Origin: Monarcha castaneiventris obscurior
Taxonomy: Eukaryota; Chordata; Aves; Passeriformes; Monarchidae
Direction of reading: 5' to 3'
NCBI GenBank assembly: GCA_026261815.1
Contig: JAMPIT010000437.1
Span: 7,204,001 to 7,268,000, forward strand
DNA: 64,000 nucleotides
Shown here: positions 25,894 through 38,712 of the stretch, one piece after another
How the letters are laid out: each line of letters opens with the position of its first letter
Position numbering within the stretch: position 1 is the first letter of the stretch
Program-made: the position numbers and the translations under genes
Notes under the pieces: generated by a model
The model's input: the letters and a program-made list of their open reading frames with translations, nothing else
Database searches by the model: none
Told to the model about the DNA's origin: nothing

Positions 25894-25953
<60 letters not shown>
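25894..25953. repeat. (TATC)15 microsatellite
   Basis: Fifteen perfect TATC units span 60 nt without interruption. A perfect run of this length is very likely polymorphic in length. The long LSIY-type open frames across it are an artefact of the repeat. Confidence 0.97.
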
Positions 25954-26068
25954 AATTAAAAGAGGAGAGAAAGGGTAAAGATGAGAGTGATTCACACTGA
26001 AAATAATTATTTTTTTGTGACAAATTTTAGCACATTATAGGGAAATCTATCCCTTTAAATCTTGACAG

Positions 26069-26323
26069 AGGGATGTGCCAGCAGAATTTCCTGTGGTTGT
26101 TTGGTACCCAGAAAGTGACCCATACTGCAGGTACCACGTTGCACCTGATGATTTTGAAGGCAGGGAACAGTGCAGAAATGCTCTTTTTCCTGTAGAAGTT
26201 CCCTGTGCAAATTTTGGAGCAACATCTTCAAGAATATTTCCAGCAAATACTCTTTATTTTCATGCTCATACAAGACCATACAAATGGGAGAGAACTGCTT
26301 TGTTCCATGGAAAGTACTTCCAG
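26069..26323 (+). CDS. Candidate orphan coding exon, 85 codons, phase 0 to 0, product unknown
   Basis: The block follows cttgacag and ends in TTCCAG|gtaatg, so both ends look like splice sites. Between them 255 nt are open, exactly 85 codons. In-frame TGA lies just upstream of the acceptor at 26,063-26,065, as expected if the intron ends there. The predicted peptide is rich in aromatic and proline residues and has four cysteines and two tryptophans: RDVPAEFPVVVWYPESDPYC at the start, HTRPYKWERTALFHGKYFQ at the end. Codon choice is varied and looks like real coding sequence, not a low-complexity frame. I do not recognise the family and see no partner exons nearby with confidence. It could be an exon of an unannotated plus-strand gene, a decayed gene remnant, or chance. 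The frame stays open about 110 nt into the supposed intron, which weakens the donor as evidence. Confidence 0.3.
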
Positions 26324-26329
26324 GTAATG

Positions 26330-29300
26330 GTTTTACTCACAGTGACAGGCAGTTATGATGATCCAGAAATAATTCTCAGGACTGTAATTTTTTTTTTGCA
26401 ACAATTAGCTGGAGTCTGCAGAATTCTTCTCTGAGGGTTAGAACCAGAAAAAGCAGAGCTGACTAATGGAGCAGTGTGTAAGAAGCGTTATAGAGGTCAT
26501 CTACCCATAGAGAACTAGAAAATGGTGTTCCACATTCTTTCAGCAGAGCAGCATTTTAGAGAGGAGTCGGGTATTTTTCCACCAGACTATATTTAATATT
26601 CCAGAGCATGAGTTTTTCCTCTGAGTTTGAAATGTCTGACTATGGGAGATATTTAGATATTTCACTGTCTCCCACCTAAAGCTGGGAGCACTGAGAATGT
26701 GCAAAGCCCTTGGCAGCTGCTGCCATCTGACAGGAGGGTGCTTGACTTGAGTGTGTGATGGTCAGTGTTAGACACGAGTGGTGTCAGACAGTGAAATGGG
26801 CCTGCAAATTGATGGGGATGATTTTCAGTCCAGTCCTTGCCTACAGCTGGGTCTTCTATTTTATGTTAACCGTGTGCCTCGGAGCCACAGAGGTATGACT
26901 CTTCTCACTGTTGGGAAAACTGGCAGGAGAGACCCTAAAAGCTTAGGTAGAAGGTTGCCTTGGACTGTAGGAAAGTTGCAGGGAGCTGTCTGATTGTGCT
27001 GGTGGATTTCAGAAAGCTTAATGAGCAAGAATCACTATGACAGCTATTTCAGTCATAGACAGGCTTGCTCTTTACACCTTACAGCCCCAGAGCTGTGCCC
27101 AAAATAGCTGTTTGCATGTTCCAGGCAGGAAGTAATTTGAGTTTGGTGATGCGGTGAAGGGCTGTGTTTTCTGTCTGTTTCTCTGATTTTCTGCTGCAAA
27201 GGGATGAGTCCTGGTAGGCACATGGCTCTAGCACAGTGTCCCAGTCCCCAGCTTGGTGATAATTGGTGATAATTCCCATGCTAAGGAAATGAGTAATAAA
27301 AAATAGGCTGAAAAAGCCAAATGAAATAAAAATTGTATCTTTGGGGCAGTTCTAGCCAAAAGACCAAAAAATTAAAAATGTGGGAGCTTATTAGGCAGCT
27401 TACTACTCATATTACTCTTTCTTACAGTACAGGGACACAGAAATCAGATATGAACTAGATGTTAAATTAATGAAGGTTAAAGCCAACAGTTTTAGCTGAT
27501 CTAATTTTCCATTGCATAATACAGAAAAATCTCTCTTTTGGGGGTTTCTTTTGAAGGTGAGCAAGGGAAGTGGAATGAGATGTGTCCCTGAGATTTCTGA
27601 AATGTCAAACCTTGAAGGCTTCATACACATTTCTCTAAGATGTACAATGGTATAGAGGCTCTTTCTAATAGCAAATACCAGAAGATGTGAATGAAAAGTA
27701 TGAAGTTTTGTTAAGTAACTAAAAGTTAGACAATTGTTCAAACCAAAACAAAGACTAAAATTGCAGAAGAGTGAATGTAATTAATGGGAAAATCCTGCTC
27801 TGTGATATGACAAGTACAAAACCAAATCTAAGTGCTAGATCTGTTATTTCATGCAAATAGAACAATGAGAGACGAAAGAGTTCAACCATGAAAGTCAGGA
27901 AATAGAATTAGAGATGAACCAGAGTGAAAAACTATAAGGAAGCACCAATAGAACAGAGATGAAAAGTGATAAAAAGCAAATATAGTCAATAGTATAATGG
28001 TCCTGAACTAAACAAAATCCGGAAGGAGACAGCCTGGAAATTGCAGTAGGCTTCATATCCTTTTCTCTCTGAAGGATGTGACTAACACAGTAACAAAGAT
28101 GTTACTTGAAATGATTAAGATTCTAAGGGCAAGTCTGTTTTGTAATCTGCCTCAGTGTTTACTTGTTTCTGCAGAAGCAAGTACAAATCCTGTGCCATGA
28201 GCAGGGGACTCAAGTGCAAATGTTGGTGTTATCAGTGTTAACCCAGCGTTCTGGCTCTGGAAATGCTGTGCTAAGATGCTTTAGCAAAGGGGCCAAGGAA
28301 CATTTCTGGGGCTAATTATGCAGTAATTTGTTTAAGGCAAGCCCTCTCCTAATGAGCTCTGGTAGAGATAGACTAAGGCCTTGCATTTTATGGTTTTATA
28401 GAATTATCTTTTCAAGCCAAGAGGCATGAGAAATCAGACAACCTGTTTAACACATGCTAGAATACCTCATTTAATAATTCCTGTATGCTGCCTACAACTA
28501 TGTAAGTATAAACACACATGATTAAAGCCTGAAAGTAGTTCTTTGAAAATAACAGGAGGTGGAAGAATCCAACTGCAATCCTTGACTCAGAGGATTGCTG
28601 TGAGCCATCAGTCTGGTACATCCATGAAACAAAGTAAAGAACAACTTGAGATGTATGTCAGGCAAGAAATCTCCAGTAGGACTGTGACAGAAATGTCATT
28701 TTATAAGGCATTAGAGAGATTTGATTTGGAAAATTGAGAACAATTCTTATTTCCCAGGTTAAAAAAGATGACCTGCAGGCAATATAGACATCTTTGTTTT
28801 TAAAAGGAGGACAAAAGAATAGGGCTGCCAAAATGAAGATGAAGTGTTGCCATGGTTATAACTGAAGCTGCTCTGGACTGTTGTTCATTTTGGGGTGGCA
28901 GCATTAACGCACCATGAAAGAACTGTCCTCTACTTAAACTCAGCAGCATCACCAGCCAAGACAGAAAACACCATCTACAGAGGTGTGAGCTACATACAAA
29001 TATATTTTGCCAGTATTTTTTTGAGTTATAGTGGATATCTATATCACTGGCTATAATTGGTATTCCCTTTTAAATATCTGATTTACCTTCAACCATTTAT
29101 TTGATGTAAGCAGTCCTTAAATAAATGCAATTTGCTTCATTATTTTTTCATGCAGCTGAATATGCACAAAATAGGTTCACATGCAGATCAGAATATGCAA
29201 TAGCTCTGCATTAGGAGACTTGTCATTGGCAGGGCTTTAAAACTGTTCAATACTCAGTAGCTCCTTTTTGTGACAAAAAGAACATGGTGTGAGAATTGAA

Positions 29301-32300
29301 GACTTCTAAAAAGCCTAAATTTTTCTGAACACAGACAAAATTTGAAAAACTGCTGCAAGTCTCTTAAACTTTCCAGTTCTTAGTTTCTTTGTCACTTAAA
29401 TGGAATTACAATTTATGACAAATTTTCTGGCTCCAATGGGTCTTCACTTAGAAATAGACAGGTTCTGAACAAGGCCCAGTGATTAATGTTTCAAGAAAAG
29501 AAATAATTGCCAAGTATTATTAATTTAGTTTCTCTACAGTATTTATAGACATTTTTCATAATTCTGAATCAGAATCTCTTTTCATATAAAAAAGCTTTGC
29601 AGGAGACAGAGGTAATGACATACTTCACACACATACCTTCTTAATGTATGCAAATTATTGTGTTTTTAGAAATTACACACAGCCACTGCAATCTTACAAA
29701 CCCCTGCAAATTAAAATGAAAGAAAATTACTTTAAAACAGCCTTGTTCATTGAGCATTTATCTTTCTACTAGACAAGAATATAAAGTAAAAAGAAACTCA
29801 GAAAAGCTGGAGGCACGAGCAGAACTTCTTATCACAACAAATGACCAAACTACTTATGAGATGCTAGTTCTGAAAATCAATGAATAGTGACAATATCTTT
29901 TAAGAAGATTGCAACACTTAATATTAAGTTTTCTTATCTTCCTAAGGACCAAATCCTGCCTCTTGGTAAAATCACTGAGAGTTTTGTTAATGCCTCTAAT
30001 GAGAGCACGATCAAACCTCGAGAGCCTAATTTGGAAGTGTATTAGCTTTCCTGAGCACTACCGTGAACAAGTTCAAATTAGTTGCATCACGCTATGGAAT
30101 AAAAATCTGTGCTTGCCTTTGTCTCTTTGTGTCTGTGCATGTGTGTATGAAGGAACATTCAGTTCTATAAAATATAATATGTTTTCGGTGCAGAAAGCTT
30201 ACATTTTGAGCAGCAAGGGGAGCTGGCTCAGCAATCAGTTAAGCTCTCATTTGAAATCCAATAGCTTTTTGTCAGTTTTAGCAGACAAAAGTTCCACAGA
30301 GCAGTTTATTGTTTCATTTACACAAAATTATCATTTGTAGAAGCTGTGCTTTTGGTGTGGTATATATGGTTTTATGAGAGGAGGATGTGTGTCTGGATTC
30401 TGTTCTTGTTGCCTTTCTGTTTATGCATGGGTAATATAATCTGAAATGCTACCAAATTAAAAGAACTAACTTTATATAGTTGTATACACATGGGACAATA
30501 AACTCCTTGCTTTATTTTCAGAAGGCTCTTCGAGAACTTTGAGAATTAATTGGAAAAGAGCCTTTTCAGTGAAAACAGCATTGCTTGAAGCCATGGAGGA
30601 ATCAGAGAGATACTTCTTGGCGTGAGCTGCTGTAGAGTCAAAACTCTATTTCATGTGCCTGATGTTATATAAGCAAGATCTATTTTAGAAAGGCTACAAT
30701 GTTTTAATATGCAATACAACATATGAGAAATACAGAATGATTAAAGAGGGATCCCTATTTTGTAAACAAGCTCTGAGTATCATTACAGCCCTTGCAGAAA
30801 TTAAAAGGTTATATTGCTCTACAGAGTTTTAGGGAGGGTGTTACATAACTGCTTAGTGCTTTCGCTCTGTTTGTCAGTCTGTGCATCTCCTCTCTTGCTG
30901 CATCTGCACAGAATTGATTGGAATATGAACTGATTTTTTATGCTTTTAATCTTTTATGGCTATAACAGGGTCTCTGTGGATGGGTGCACGCTGCAGTTCA
31001 GGGGTCTGGGTAAAAGGCTGTTCCTAGCTTAAGGACCATGAAATGGGCATGGACGTATGTAATTGTTAGTTTGCATGCATAAAAATGCAAGTCAGAAACT
31101 GCTCTGGTTTATGCATCATTCTTTGTCCTCAGAGAAGCTTTTTATCATTTGTAACTTCCTCCTGAGGAGTGCCCCACATGCATTTCCTAACCACATACCC
31201 TGAAGCAAAGAGAGATGCCCAAGAAAGGAAGCATATCTTGAGAAATGCTGAACAGCTCCAAGCTTTCCAGGAACTCTTTTTCTACATGGGGGAATCCTGC
31301 AGATTTTTAGGTTTGTTTTCTCTCACCAGAACAACATCCACACCCTACTGTGCATTCTGAAGCTGGATATCAGGATATCTAAGTGGGACAGTAGATGTGT
31401 GTGTGAGGAGCACAGTGTGCTGTCACTAGAGGAGGGTTGCATTACAATCTGGCTGGTGACCCAGTGTATACAATTACTGTTTGCCATGTACAGTGTGCTT
31501 GTTTCTGGAAGCTTAGTATCCAGTGGAAATCAGAGATCAGAAACTGTCATTTTGAAAGAGCAGGGAGTAATTGAAATCTACCTGAGGCTGGTTCACCTGA
31601 GGACCATGTGCCTCCACTCCTTCAGCAGCTTAATTCCCAGTGCACCAGGCTGAAATTCCACATTTCTGCTCGTGTCAGTGGGAATTACGTGTGCAGCAAC
31701 GAGAAGTCAGTGTTACAAACATGGCTTTTCAGAGTGGGCATCTGTTTTTTGGCGTTTTTAAACCTTATTTTGTATCCATGGACAAAGTTAAAATTTGTTC
31801 TGCATGAGTTTCAAAAGCAAGGAAGTAATATCCGGAAGCAAAGGTAGCATATGATGAGGCAGAAAATTACAGTTCCATCCTGGCTCTGTCACTGATCTGC
31901 TGCTGTGTGACTTTAGAGAAGACATCCAGCATGAGATTGGAGTGAGTGCATTCACCTGAATCAGTGATCCTAACTCCCAGAACAGACTGAACTAGTACTG
32001 GCACTGGGTTTAGGGCATAATTCATTTCACCCTGAAGCAGATATCTGAATCCTACTGATTTCTCACAGAAATAAAGAGGTGCTTTAGCATTAGTCTAAAG
32101 GTGTTTAAAGCTGGGTGAGAGAGTCACATCTCAGGTCATACGAAGTATATGACATTCACACAACATGTATGATCAGTGTCAGATACAGAGAAGATCTGCT
32201 TTGTTAAATCAAAGGATTTTTCAAAAGGAAAAAGAACACTGCATTCTTGATTTTCCAGTTCTTGGCCAATGCTGTAGCATATTTCTGTAGTAAAAAATTA

Positions 32301-35300
32301 CTAACTTTGCAGAAATAGTGATTTTCTTTTTTTTTTTTTTTAATTCAGAGGCAATCATTGGACACTCACATTCTTTATCATCAAAGGCATTAAGTAGTAA
32401 ATTTTATTAATGCACAATAGATGTAACCTGCCACCAAATTGGAATAGTTACATTTTGCATTCATTTTGTCCAGCTAAATAAGATTTATGGGAACAGAGAC
32501 TCATGGATCAGATGTTTACATTATTGAATATGGGTGGATTATGAAAACAATTTCCAATCTGATTAACAAATGAGTGCAATATGATGAGTAATATTTTATG
32601 AGTGTCAGTGGTTTCAGAATACAGGTCTCAAATTCCTGGCATCCCCAGTCGTTCTGGGGAAAATTGCTTAAAAAAAATAAGAACTATAAGCCAAAGCTCA
32701 GGTCTTCCAGAGATTCATCTGATTGCATGTCGTGCATTGGTGAAATCCTCTGTGGCACAGCTTGTGCCATAATGTTTGTGTAATGAAAATAAGAAAAGTT
32801 TCCACAATATCATCATTTCCCAAATTTATAGGGACTTTACCAGTTGTGTGACATATGAATATTCAGGGCTCTTCCCCAATGTGTCAGAATATGCTATGAA
32901 TAATTTATAGCTGTAGACTGAAGTCTTGTCCTTTCAGCTTTGGAAATGTATGCATCAACACAGACGTCTCCATTTCCTGCTGCTGAAACTGTATCCTAAA
33001 TATTCTTTGTTCTAAATTGCCAGCTTTGCTGAGGAGGCCCAGGACACCAACATATACATGCACTTGGTGATGTTATAATTGTGGTTGTCAAAAGGAAATT
33101 TAATTCCTCATGTAAGTGGTTATCTGCAAAACCAGAATCCTTCCTATGCTTGGTCTCTGCAGCAGAGAGTTGCAAAGATGTTATTTATCCAACACACAGA
33201 AACTGGGCTCTAAAGCACATTAAGCGACATGGAAAATATTGTTGCTTTCTAGATGAGGTTTCTACATTTGATTCTCTCCCATCAGACATGAACTGGACTG
33301 TTTCATTACATTTTTTTTTCTTTAGTTCTGGACATGTATTTCTGCTTCATACATAGAAATTCCTGTCTCAAGACAGCATTTTAGTGGGAGGTATTTGTAT
33401 ACTTGTATGTGTGAAAATAGATTGGTGCCATGCTTTACAATTGAACTTTAATTGTAATAGGCTACTGTGAGACTAAGATTGTAGCAAGGTCCTACTGAGA
33501 ATAGTCCTGGCCTTTCCTTTGCTCCTAGAGAATTATATGGGTTGCACCATATTTTATTCTGCATTTAATGTTGGAGTTAATGAAGTTTCCTTTAAAAATA
33601 ACTTGTCATAGAATTGTTTACAAGGAAAATTTTTTTTTAGGAGAGAACCAGAAAAATGACATTAATAAATGTAACATAAGCATTGTTACAATAATTTCCA
33701 GTGTGCATAAATTACCTGAGCATCTGTGGACTATTTTGTTTTCTGATTGTATCACCTGCACTTCCAGTTACGAAATTGTATTTAACAGGACTGTATTTAT
33801 TTTCAATTCATGCAGAAACCTGGTAGGTATTGCTGGGATCAAATTTTTATTCTGATACTAGAAAAGAACAGAACCATATCAACAGACTAGTAAATATTTG
33901 TTTAGTTGAAGACATAAATGCTGATTTCAGGTGATTTAAAAACAGTCTATTTTAATTAAAAAAAGAAATAGGTTGAATGAAGATTAAAATTACAACTGGA
34001 ATTTTTTATGTTGGCACTGTTGGGACGCTGTTGCAGGATGAGTGGCTGTGCAGTGTGCACAGATGGGGACTGACACAGCCACTGACTCTGCTTGGGTCAG
34101 CACATGGCAGGAGGAGGCAGAGCAGCCATGGCCAAGCCAAACCCCCTGGATTTCAGATGGGGAAATCCACCATAACCACTTCCCCCAGAGAGCACGATCA
34201 ACCAGGGTACCTGGAGAGAAAAGTGCCCACAGTGAGGACACACGAGGCTGGAACTGACAGCTTGTTCCCCTGGGGGTTACCCAAACTGGGCAAAAGCAGG
34301 TGTGGCTGGAACCCTCAGGGAGGATTTCTGTGGATGTTGCTGGACTTTTCCCTCTGAGAACAGGGCAGCAAGGAGAAGCCCTGTACCAATCAGCCCAGGA
34401 GGAGCAGCTCCAGCTGCCACATACAGCTGTGCAAAGCAAGGCTTCAGCCTGAGCAAGTTCTCTTGCTTCCCTGTCCTCTATCCCTCTGACCAGCTTGTTC
34501 CTATGGAGAAGCCAGGAAGGGCAGGGTAGATGTGCCTCAGCCACACATCTTGGCTTGTGCTAGAGAACAGAGGAAGTTGCTGGAGAGGGGAGATGCATAA
34601 TCTTGGAGGTTTTGGAATGATTTTACCAGAACTGAGAAAGGAGAACAAGGCTTGTGTGGGAAAGCTCTGACACATATCCAATTTGAGATGTCTGGAGGAT
34701 CACAGCAGCTTCCTTTGGATTTACCCACGGAATCTGAAGATTGGCTTAGTGTTTTCTGCTACGTGCATGTTCCATTTTTATCTTTCTGCTCTCTGCTAAG
34801 GAACTTTTTTCTACTATATACTCTCTCTCCTCACTGTTTCTCCTCAGGTTTGCAGTTTTTCTGTTTTGAAGTGCTAAATGAGGACAAAAATGCTGTAGTA
34901 TAATTTGTATTCATGAAACGGCACCGTATGAGGGGCTCAGGGGTCTGCACAAGGATAAATAACAAACAGTTTGATGAAGAGGAGGAAACATCTCCGACAT
35001 AAAGAAACTATTGCAGTCTGACTTGTGTATTAGTCTATCTGAAGCCCTAGGAAACTATAAAGGAAATATAAATGAGAATTCTGTACTTAATGGACTTGGT
35101 CATTATTGTTTCCAAATTGATTATTGGCTCACCAGTTGAGATTGACTTTATTTCAGTCACTGGAATAACATACATCTGATAAAGAAAGAAAATTGAGATC
35201 AAGCCACTTTGAGACTTGAGAAAACCTGCTCAGATAAGTTTTCTTTATATTGTTACACAAAAATACCTTTCTCTGCTACCCATAAGGTGGTTCTGAGGCA

Positions 35301-36300
35301 GAGGTTACCTGAGTCAGGAGAAAAAAAGAAATACTGCATGCCTAAATGTTCACTTTCCTTCCATTTCATGCTTCGAATAGGGTAATTTAGGTTAAAAATT
35401 CTGTGTAAACAAGAGGCCACATGCAATCAGAAAAGGTTTCCCTGTGTGAGATTTTCTGTAGGCTGCAGATCAGTTTGCCAGTTCTCAGCTGGGTGTTTTT
35501 GAGCAGGATCAGAACTGCCATCTTTTGCAGCCCATGACATTTGCAGTGCCTGTGCCTGTGTGGTTTGGGCTGTGGGAGGTTCCCCGTTGGCAGCAGGAGC
35601 AGCCAGCAGGGCTGGGAGCATCTGCAGGAGGGTGGGCAAGGCTGGCGAGCAGCAGCCTGCTCCAAGTCAGCTCATCCCAACAGGGAAAGGGCTCTGAGTC
35701 AGATTCCAACCACAGGAGGCCGTGCCTTCCCACAGGACCCTTCCTTACCAACCTACTCAGACAACGCTCAAATACAGAACTTCTACCCTCACACTGCCTC
35801 CCTTTCCAGAAGGGTATGTGCTCCTTTGATACCTTGTTATCTAATACCCAATATCATATTCTAGTCTCTGCAGTTAACAGAGCATTCACATTTTAAGACC
35901 AAGTTGTTTACTTAAGTCTTTTTCTTATTGACAGTGTCTGAACAGAAGTGACAGAATTTCTAAATAAGTTATGTAACTGCAAGATTTTAGTTTCAAATTC
36001 CAGTATCTTAGAGATACTGACTTTTTCTGAAACAATTAAATTTATGCTTTCAATAAAGACTAGATGCTCTGTGTGCTCTGAACCTCAGCCAGGACCCAGT
36101 AGATTCTGTTATGAAGAGGGATCTTTTTTGCTTCCCTTGAGTCAGGGCATCAAATATATTTCAGATATGATGGATCACCATAACAGAATGGTTTCTCTAT
36201 CCTTTTTGCTTTATCTGCTGCAAGACACCTGTAAGGGAGAGAGGGCAGGGCAAGGAGAAGACCTTAAAAGTGGATAAAAGTAGAGTTGAAACTTCAACAA
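26330..36300. other. Intergenic non-coding DNA
   Basis: About 10 kb without a supportable gene. The sequence is AT-rich, except GC-richer patches at about 34,020-34,540 and 35,520-35,750 where opposing open frames up to 184 codons appear without a recognisable product. A CpG-retaining block at about 30,000-30,096 is listed separately. An RFX-type half-palindrome, gttgccatggttat, occurs at 28,846-28,859. Confidence 0.5.
30000..30125. promoter_or_regulatory. Candidate conserved non-coding element
   Basis: Within about 95 nt four CpGs survive (cacgat, ctcgag, accgtg, cacgct) in an AT-rich neighbourhood where CpG is rare. The sequence is complex, non-repetitive and has no coding frame that convinces. 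This texture is typical of conserved enhancers in vertebrate gene deserts. Conservation itself cannot be seen from one genome. Confidence 0.3.
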
Positions 36301-36403
36301 GGGCATGACCAGGCCAAAAGCTGTTGAATGAAATATATGAGTGGGTAGATCTGCATCTGGAGAAAGTTATCACAGGTCAGTTTTCATTTCAGTATGTGGC
36401 AAA

Positions 36404-36846
36404 TTACTGCAGTTGGGGTGATAGCCCCAAAAACTTCAGTTCCTTCAAGTTCCTATACCAACAAGTTTCTTTGCATTGGTCCCATGTGATCCAAAACTGG
36501 ACAGAAGTCAAGTATTTTATTTCTGTGATACGGAAAGAATGTTTATTTCCCTTATGTCTGCCACAATGATATATCTCACTAAAAGCCTCTAGATTTGTCA
36601 GCACCCAATGAGTAACATTGACCTCTTGTTGGTACAACTGAATGGAGTTGTTCAATGTTCTGCAGGTGTAGCTGAAAGCAGAATTTGTCCATTGGACTGC
36701 TTGGTCCCCCAGAGGTCTCCTTGGATGGCAGGAAAGAAGATCAAAATGGTGAAATGAAGGCAAATGAGCCTGTCTGTCAAATTAATGACACATGCTATCC
36801 ATGCTTGAGAACCAGACCTTGAGCTCTCATCCTCTTTGCTGCTCAT
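36404..36846 (-). other. Overlapping minus-strand open frames, unrecognised; possible decayed coding sequence
   Basis: Two minus-strand frames overlap here: one of 64 codons ending at 36,652 and one of 119 codons ending at 36,404. The first has a hydrophobic run followed by GDLWG; the second has NNS and NVT glycosylation-type sites and several cysteines. Reading from one frame into the other would need a frameshift. The texture recalls a decayed secreted or envelope-like protein, but I recognise no family and see no LTRs. Chance remains likely. Confidence 0.15.
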
Positions 36847-38596
36847 CTCTTAATTTATGATAGTTTGACAGATGGAAAGGTCACCATGCAGGTTTTATTT
36901 AAGAGATTCATGCCATGGTAGCTTTTCTGCCAAGGGTAATAAGTTGCATTAAGGAACTTGCCAGAAAGAACAAATCTGTCTTATTTATAATTAGCTGAGT
37001 TCTAATTATTTCTCCTAAATGGGCAGTCAGATAATAATGTGTAAACATGAAGTAAGCACAGAACTGCAATTACTACACAGTGGATATTTCCCCCCAAGCT
37101 GTATAATACTTTCAGGCTTTACCATGCTACAGAGCAAAACCACTCAAATTGGGCAGACCACAAACCTGTGCCAGTTTTAAATCATCCATTTTTCCCTGCC
37201 ACGCAAAGAAATGAAGGGTTTCTTTTCTGCACTAATTTACCTCAAGCACTTTGTGTCATGGGAAATGGATCACCAGTGCACAGGTCTGGGACTAATAACT
37301 GTGAAAAACCCCCTGAGTTTTATCCTCAGCTCTTGGTAGGTTTAATGGACCAAAGCACAAGCAAAACATAATAAATATCAGAAAAGAGATATCTCCTTAA
37401 AGAAAGCTGAGTGAAACACCTCATATACTTAGTGAAGTTTTGCAAAAAATATTGCACTGGCAAATTGAGGAACACTTGAAAAACTGATATCAGCTGTAAT
37501 TGATTCCTCCTGAAACCTGGCCTCAGTGATTCCAGGTGTGACAGTCTGTGCTGCCAGCAGTGAGATGATTTGTGGGCTGCCCATGCACTCCCTCCCTGCT
37601 GCTAGAAATGGACAAAGCTGTCTGTCTTTTCTGGATTTCTCATGAATGGAATGTAAAGTTTGTCACTAACCTTTTGCAGTAGATTTTAGTGGTAGAAGAT
37701 TAAATGAAAGGAGTTAAAAACATCCTTAAAGAGGCTGCTGAATAAAACTGTGCATGGACACAGCAGAGGTACCTCGGCCAGCAGCTCCTTCTCTTCCCGT
37801 GTGCGAAGGAGTGAGGAAGGCGGCAGCAGCTGGAGAGGATCCAAGGCTGCACAGTGCCAGAGAAATGAAGAGGATCACTGAGGGATCAAATGAAGGCTGC
37901 TCGTTGTGGGAATTGTGTGAGAGCCACTCTCTGTTCCTTCAGCAGCTGCTTCCAGAGCCTCAGGTAGAAATATTCCCACAGGCAGAGCTGAGAAACACTT
38001 TTTATTGTTCACCAGCTCTCAGGTGCTTCAGTGCAACCCTCGCAAGCAGACTCACCAGACTTCTAAAGGCCTTTCCAGTGCAGTGAAATTTCCTTTATGG
38101 AGGTTCCTGAAAATAACCTTAGTTCTTGGAACTGAAAAAAAGTGATGGCTGCATGCATTTAAACTCCTGTCGTAAGGGGTGGAAAGTTTGCAAATGGTAA
38201 AACCTTATTAATTTCAATACAATCATTTATATTGTAATAATGACATAAATAAGCCTCTTCAAAGGACTTAGCACAGGTAGCTGGAAAAACATTCTGTCAT
38301 CTACCTTTGATGAGAACTTCAAGGCAAATAATAAATGAGCAGATGAAGCTTTCTGTGGAAAGTCTTGTTTTCAAACACATCCAAATAACTTCTTCAGTTC
38401 CTGATAGCAGTGTGCTAAAAGCAAAAGCAAATCATTAAAAATAGACAAGGTACTTCCAGATTAATAGGTCTGGCTACAAAAACCCTAAAATTTCTCTTGA
38501 GAATTGCCAATGGATAAATTAATGGCTCCATTCCTAGTGAATTATCATCATCATTTCCGAAACAGTGAAAATAAAAATAAAGACCAGAATGTAAAT

Positions 38597-38712
38597 CTTT
38601 CTTTCTTTTTTTCTCTTTTTCTTTTTCTTGCTTTCTTGCTTTCTCGCTTTCTTGCTTTCTTTCTCTTTCTCTCTTTCTTTCCTTCTTTCTTTCCTTCTTT
38701 CTCTTTCTCCCC
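38597..38712. repeat. CT-rich polypyrimidine microsatellite
   Basis: About 115 nt of CTTT, CTTG and CTTTC units, nearly pure pyrimidine on the plus strand with only five G (in cttgc/ctcgc units). The lysine- and glutamate-rich frames on the minus strand are by-products of the repeat. It can form triplex DNA and is prone to length change. Confidence 0.93.

Noticed and set aside
25556..26000. Open frames with LSIYLSIYL-type repeats
   Set aside because: They are the translation of the TATC microsatellite.
33990..34544. 184-codon open frame on the minus strand
   Set aside because: It lies in a GC-richer patch with competing frames on the other strand. Very high Trp, Cys and Ser content and lack of any motif point to chance.
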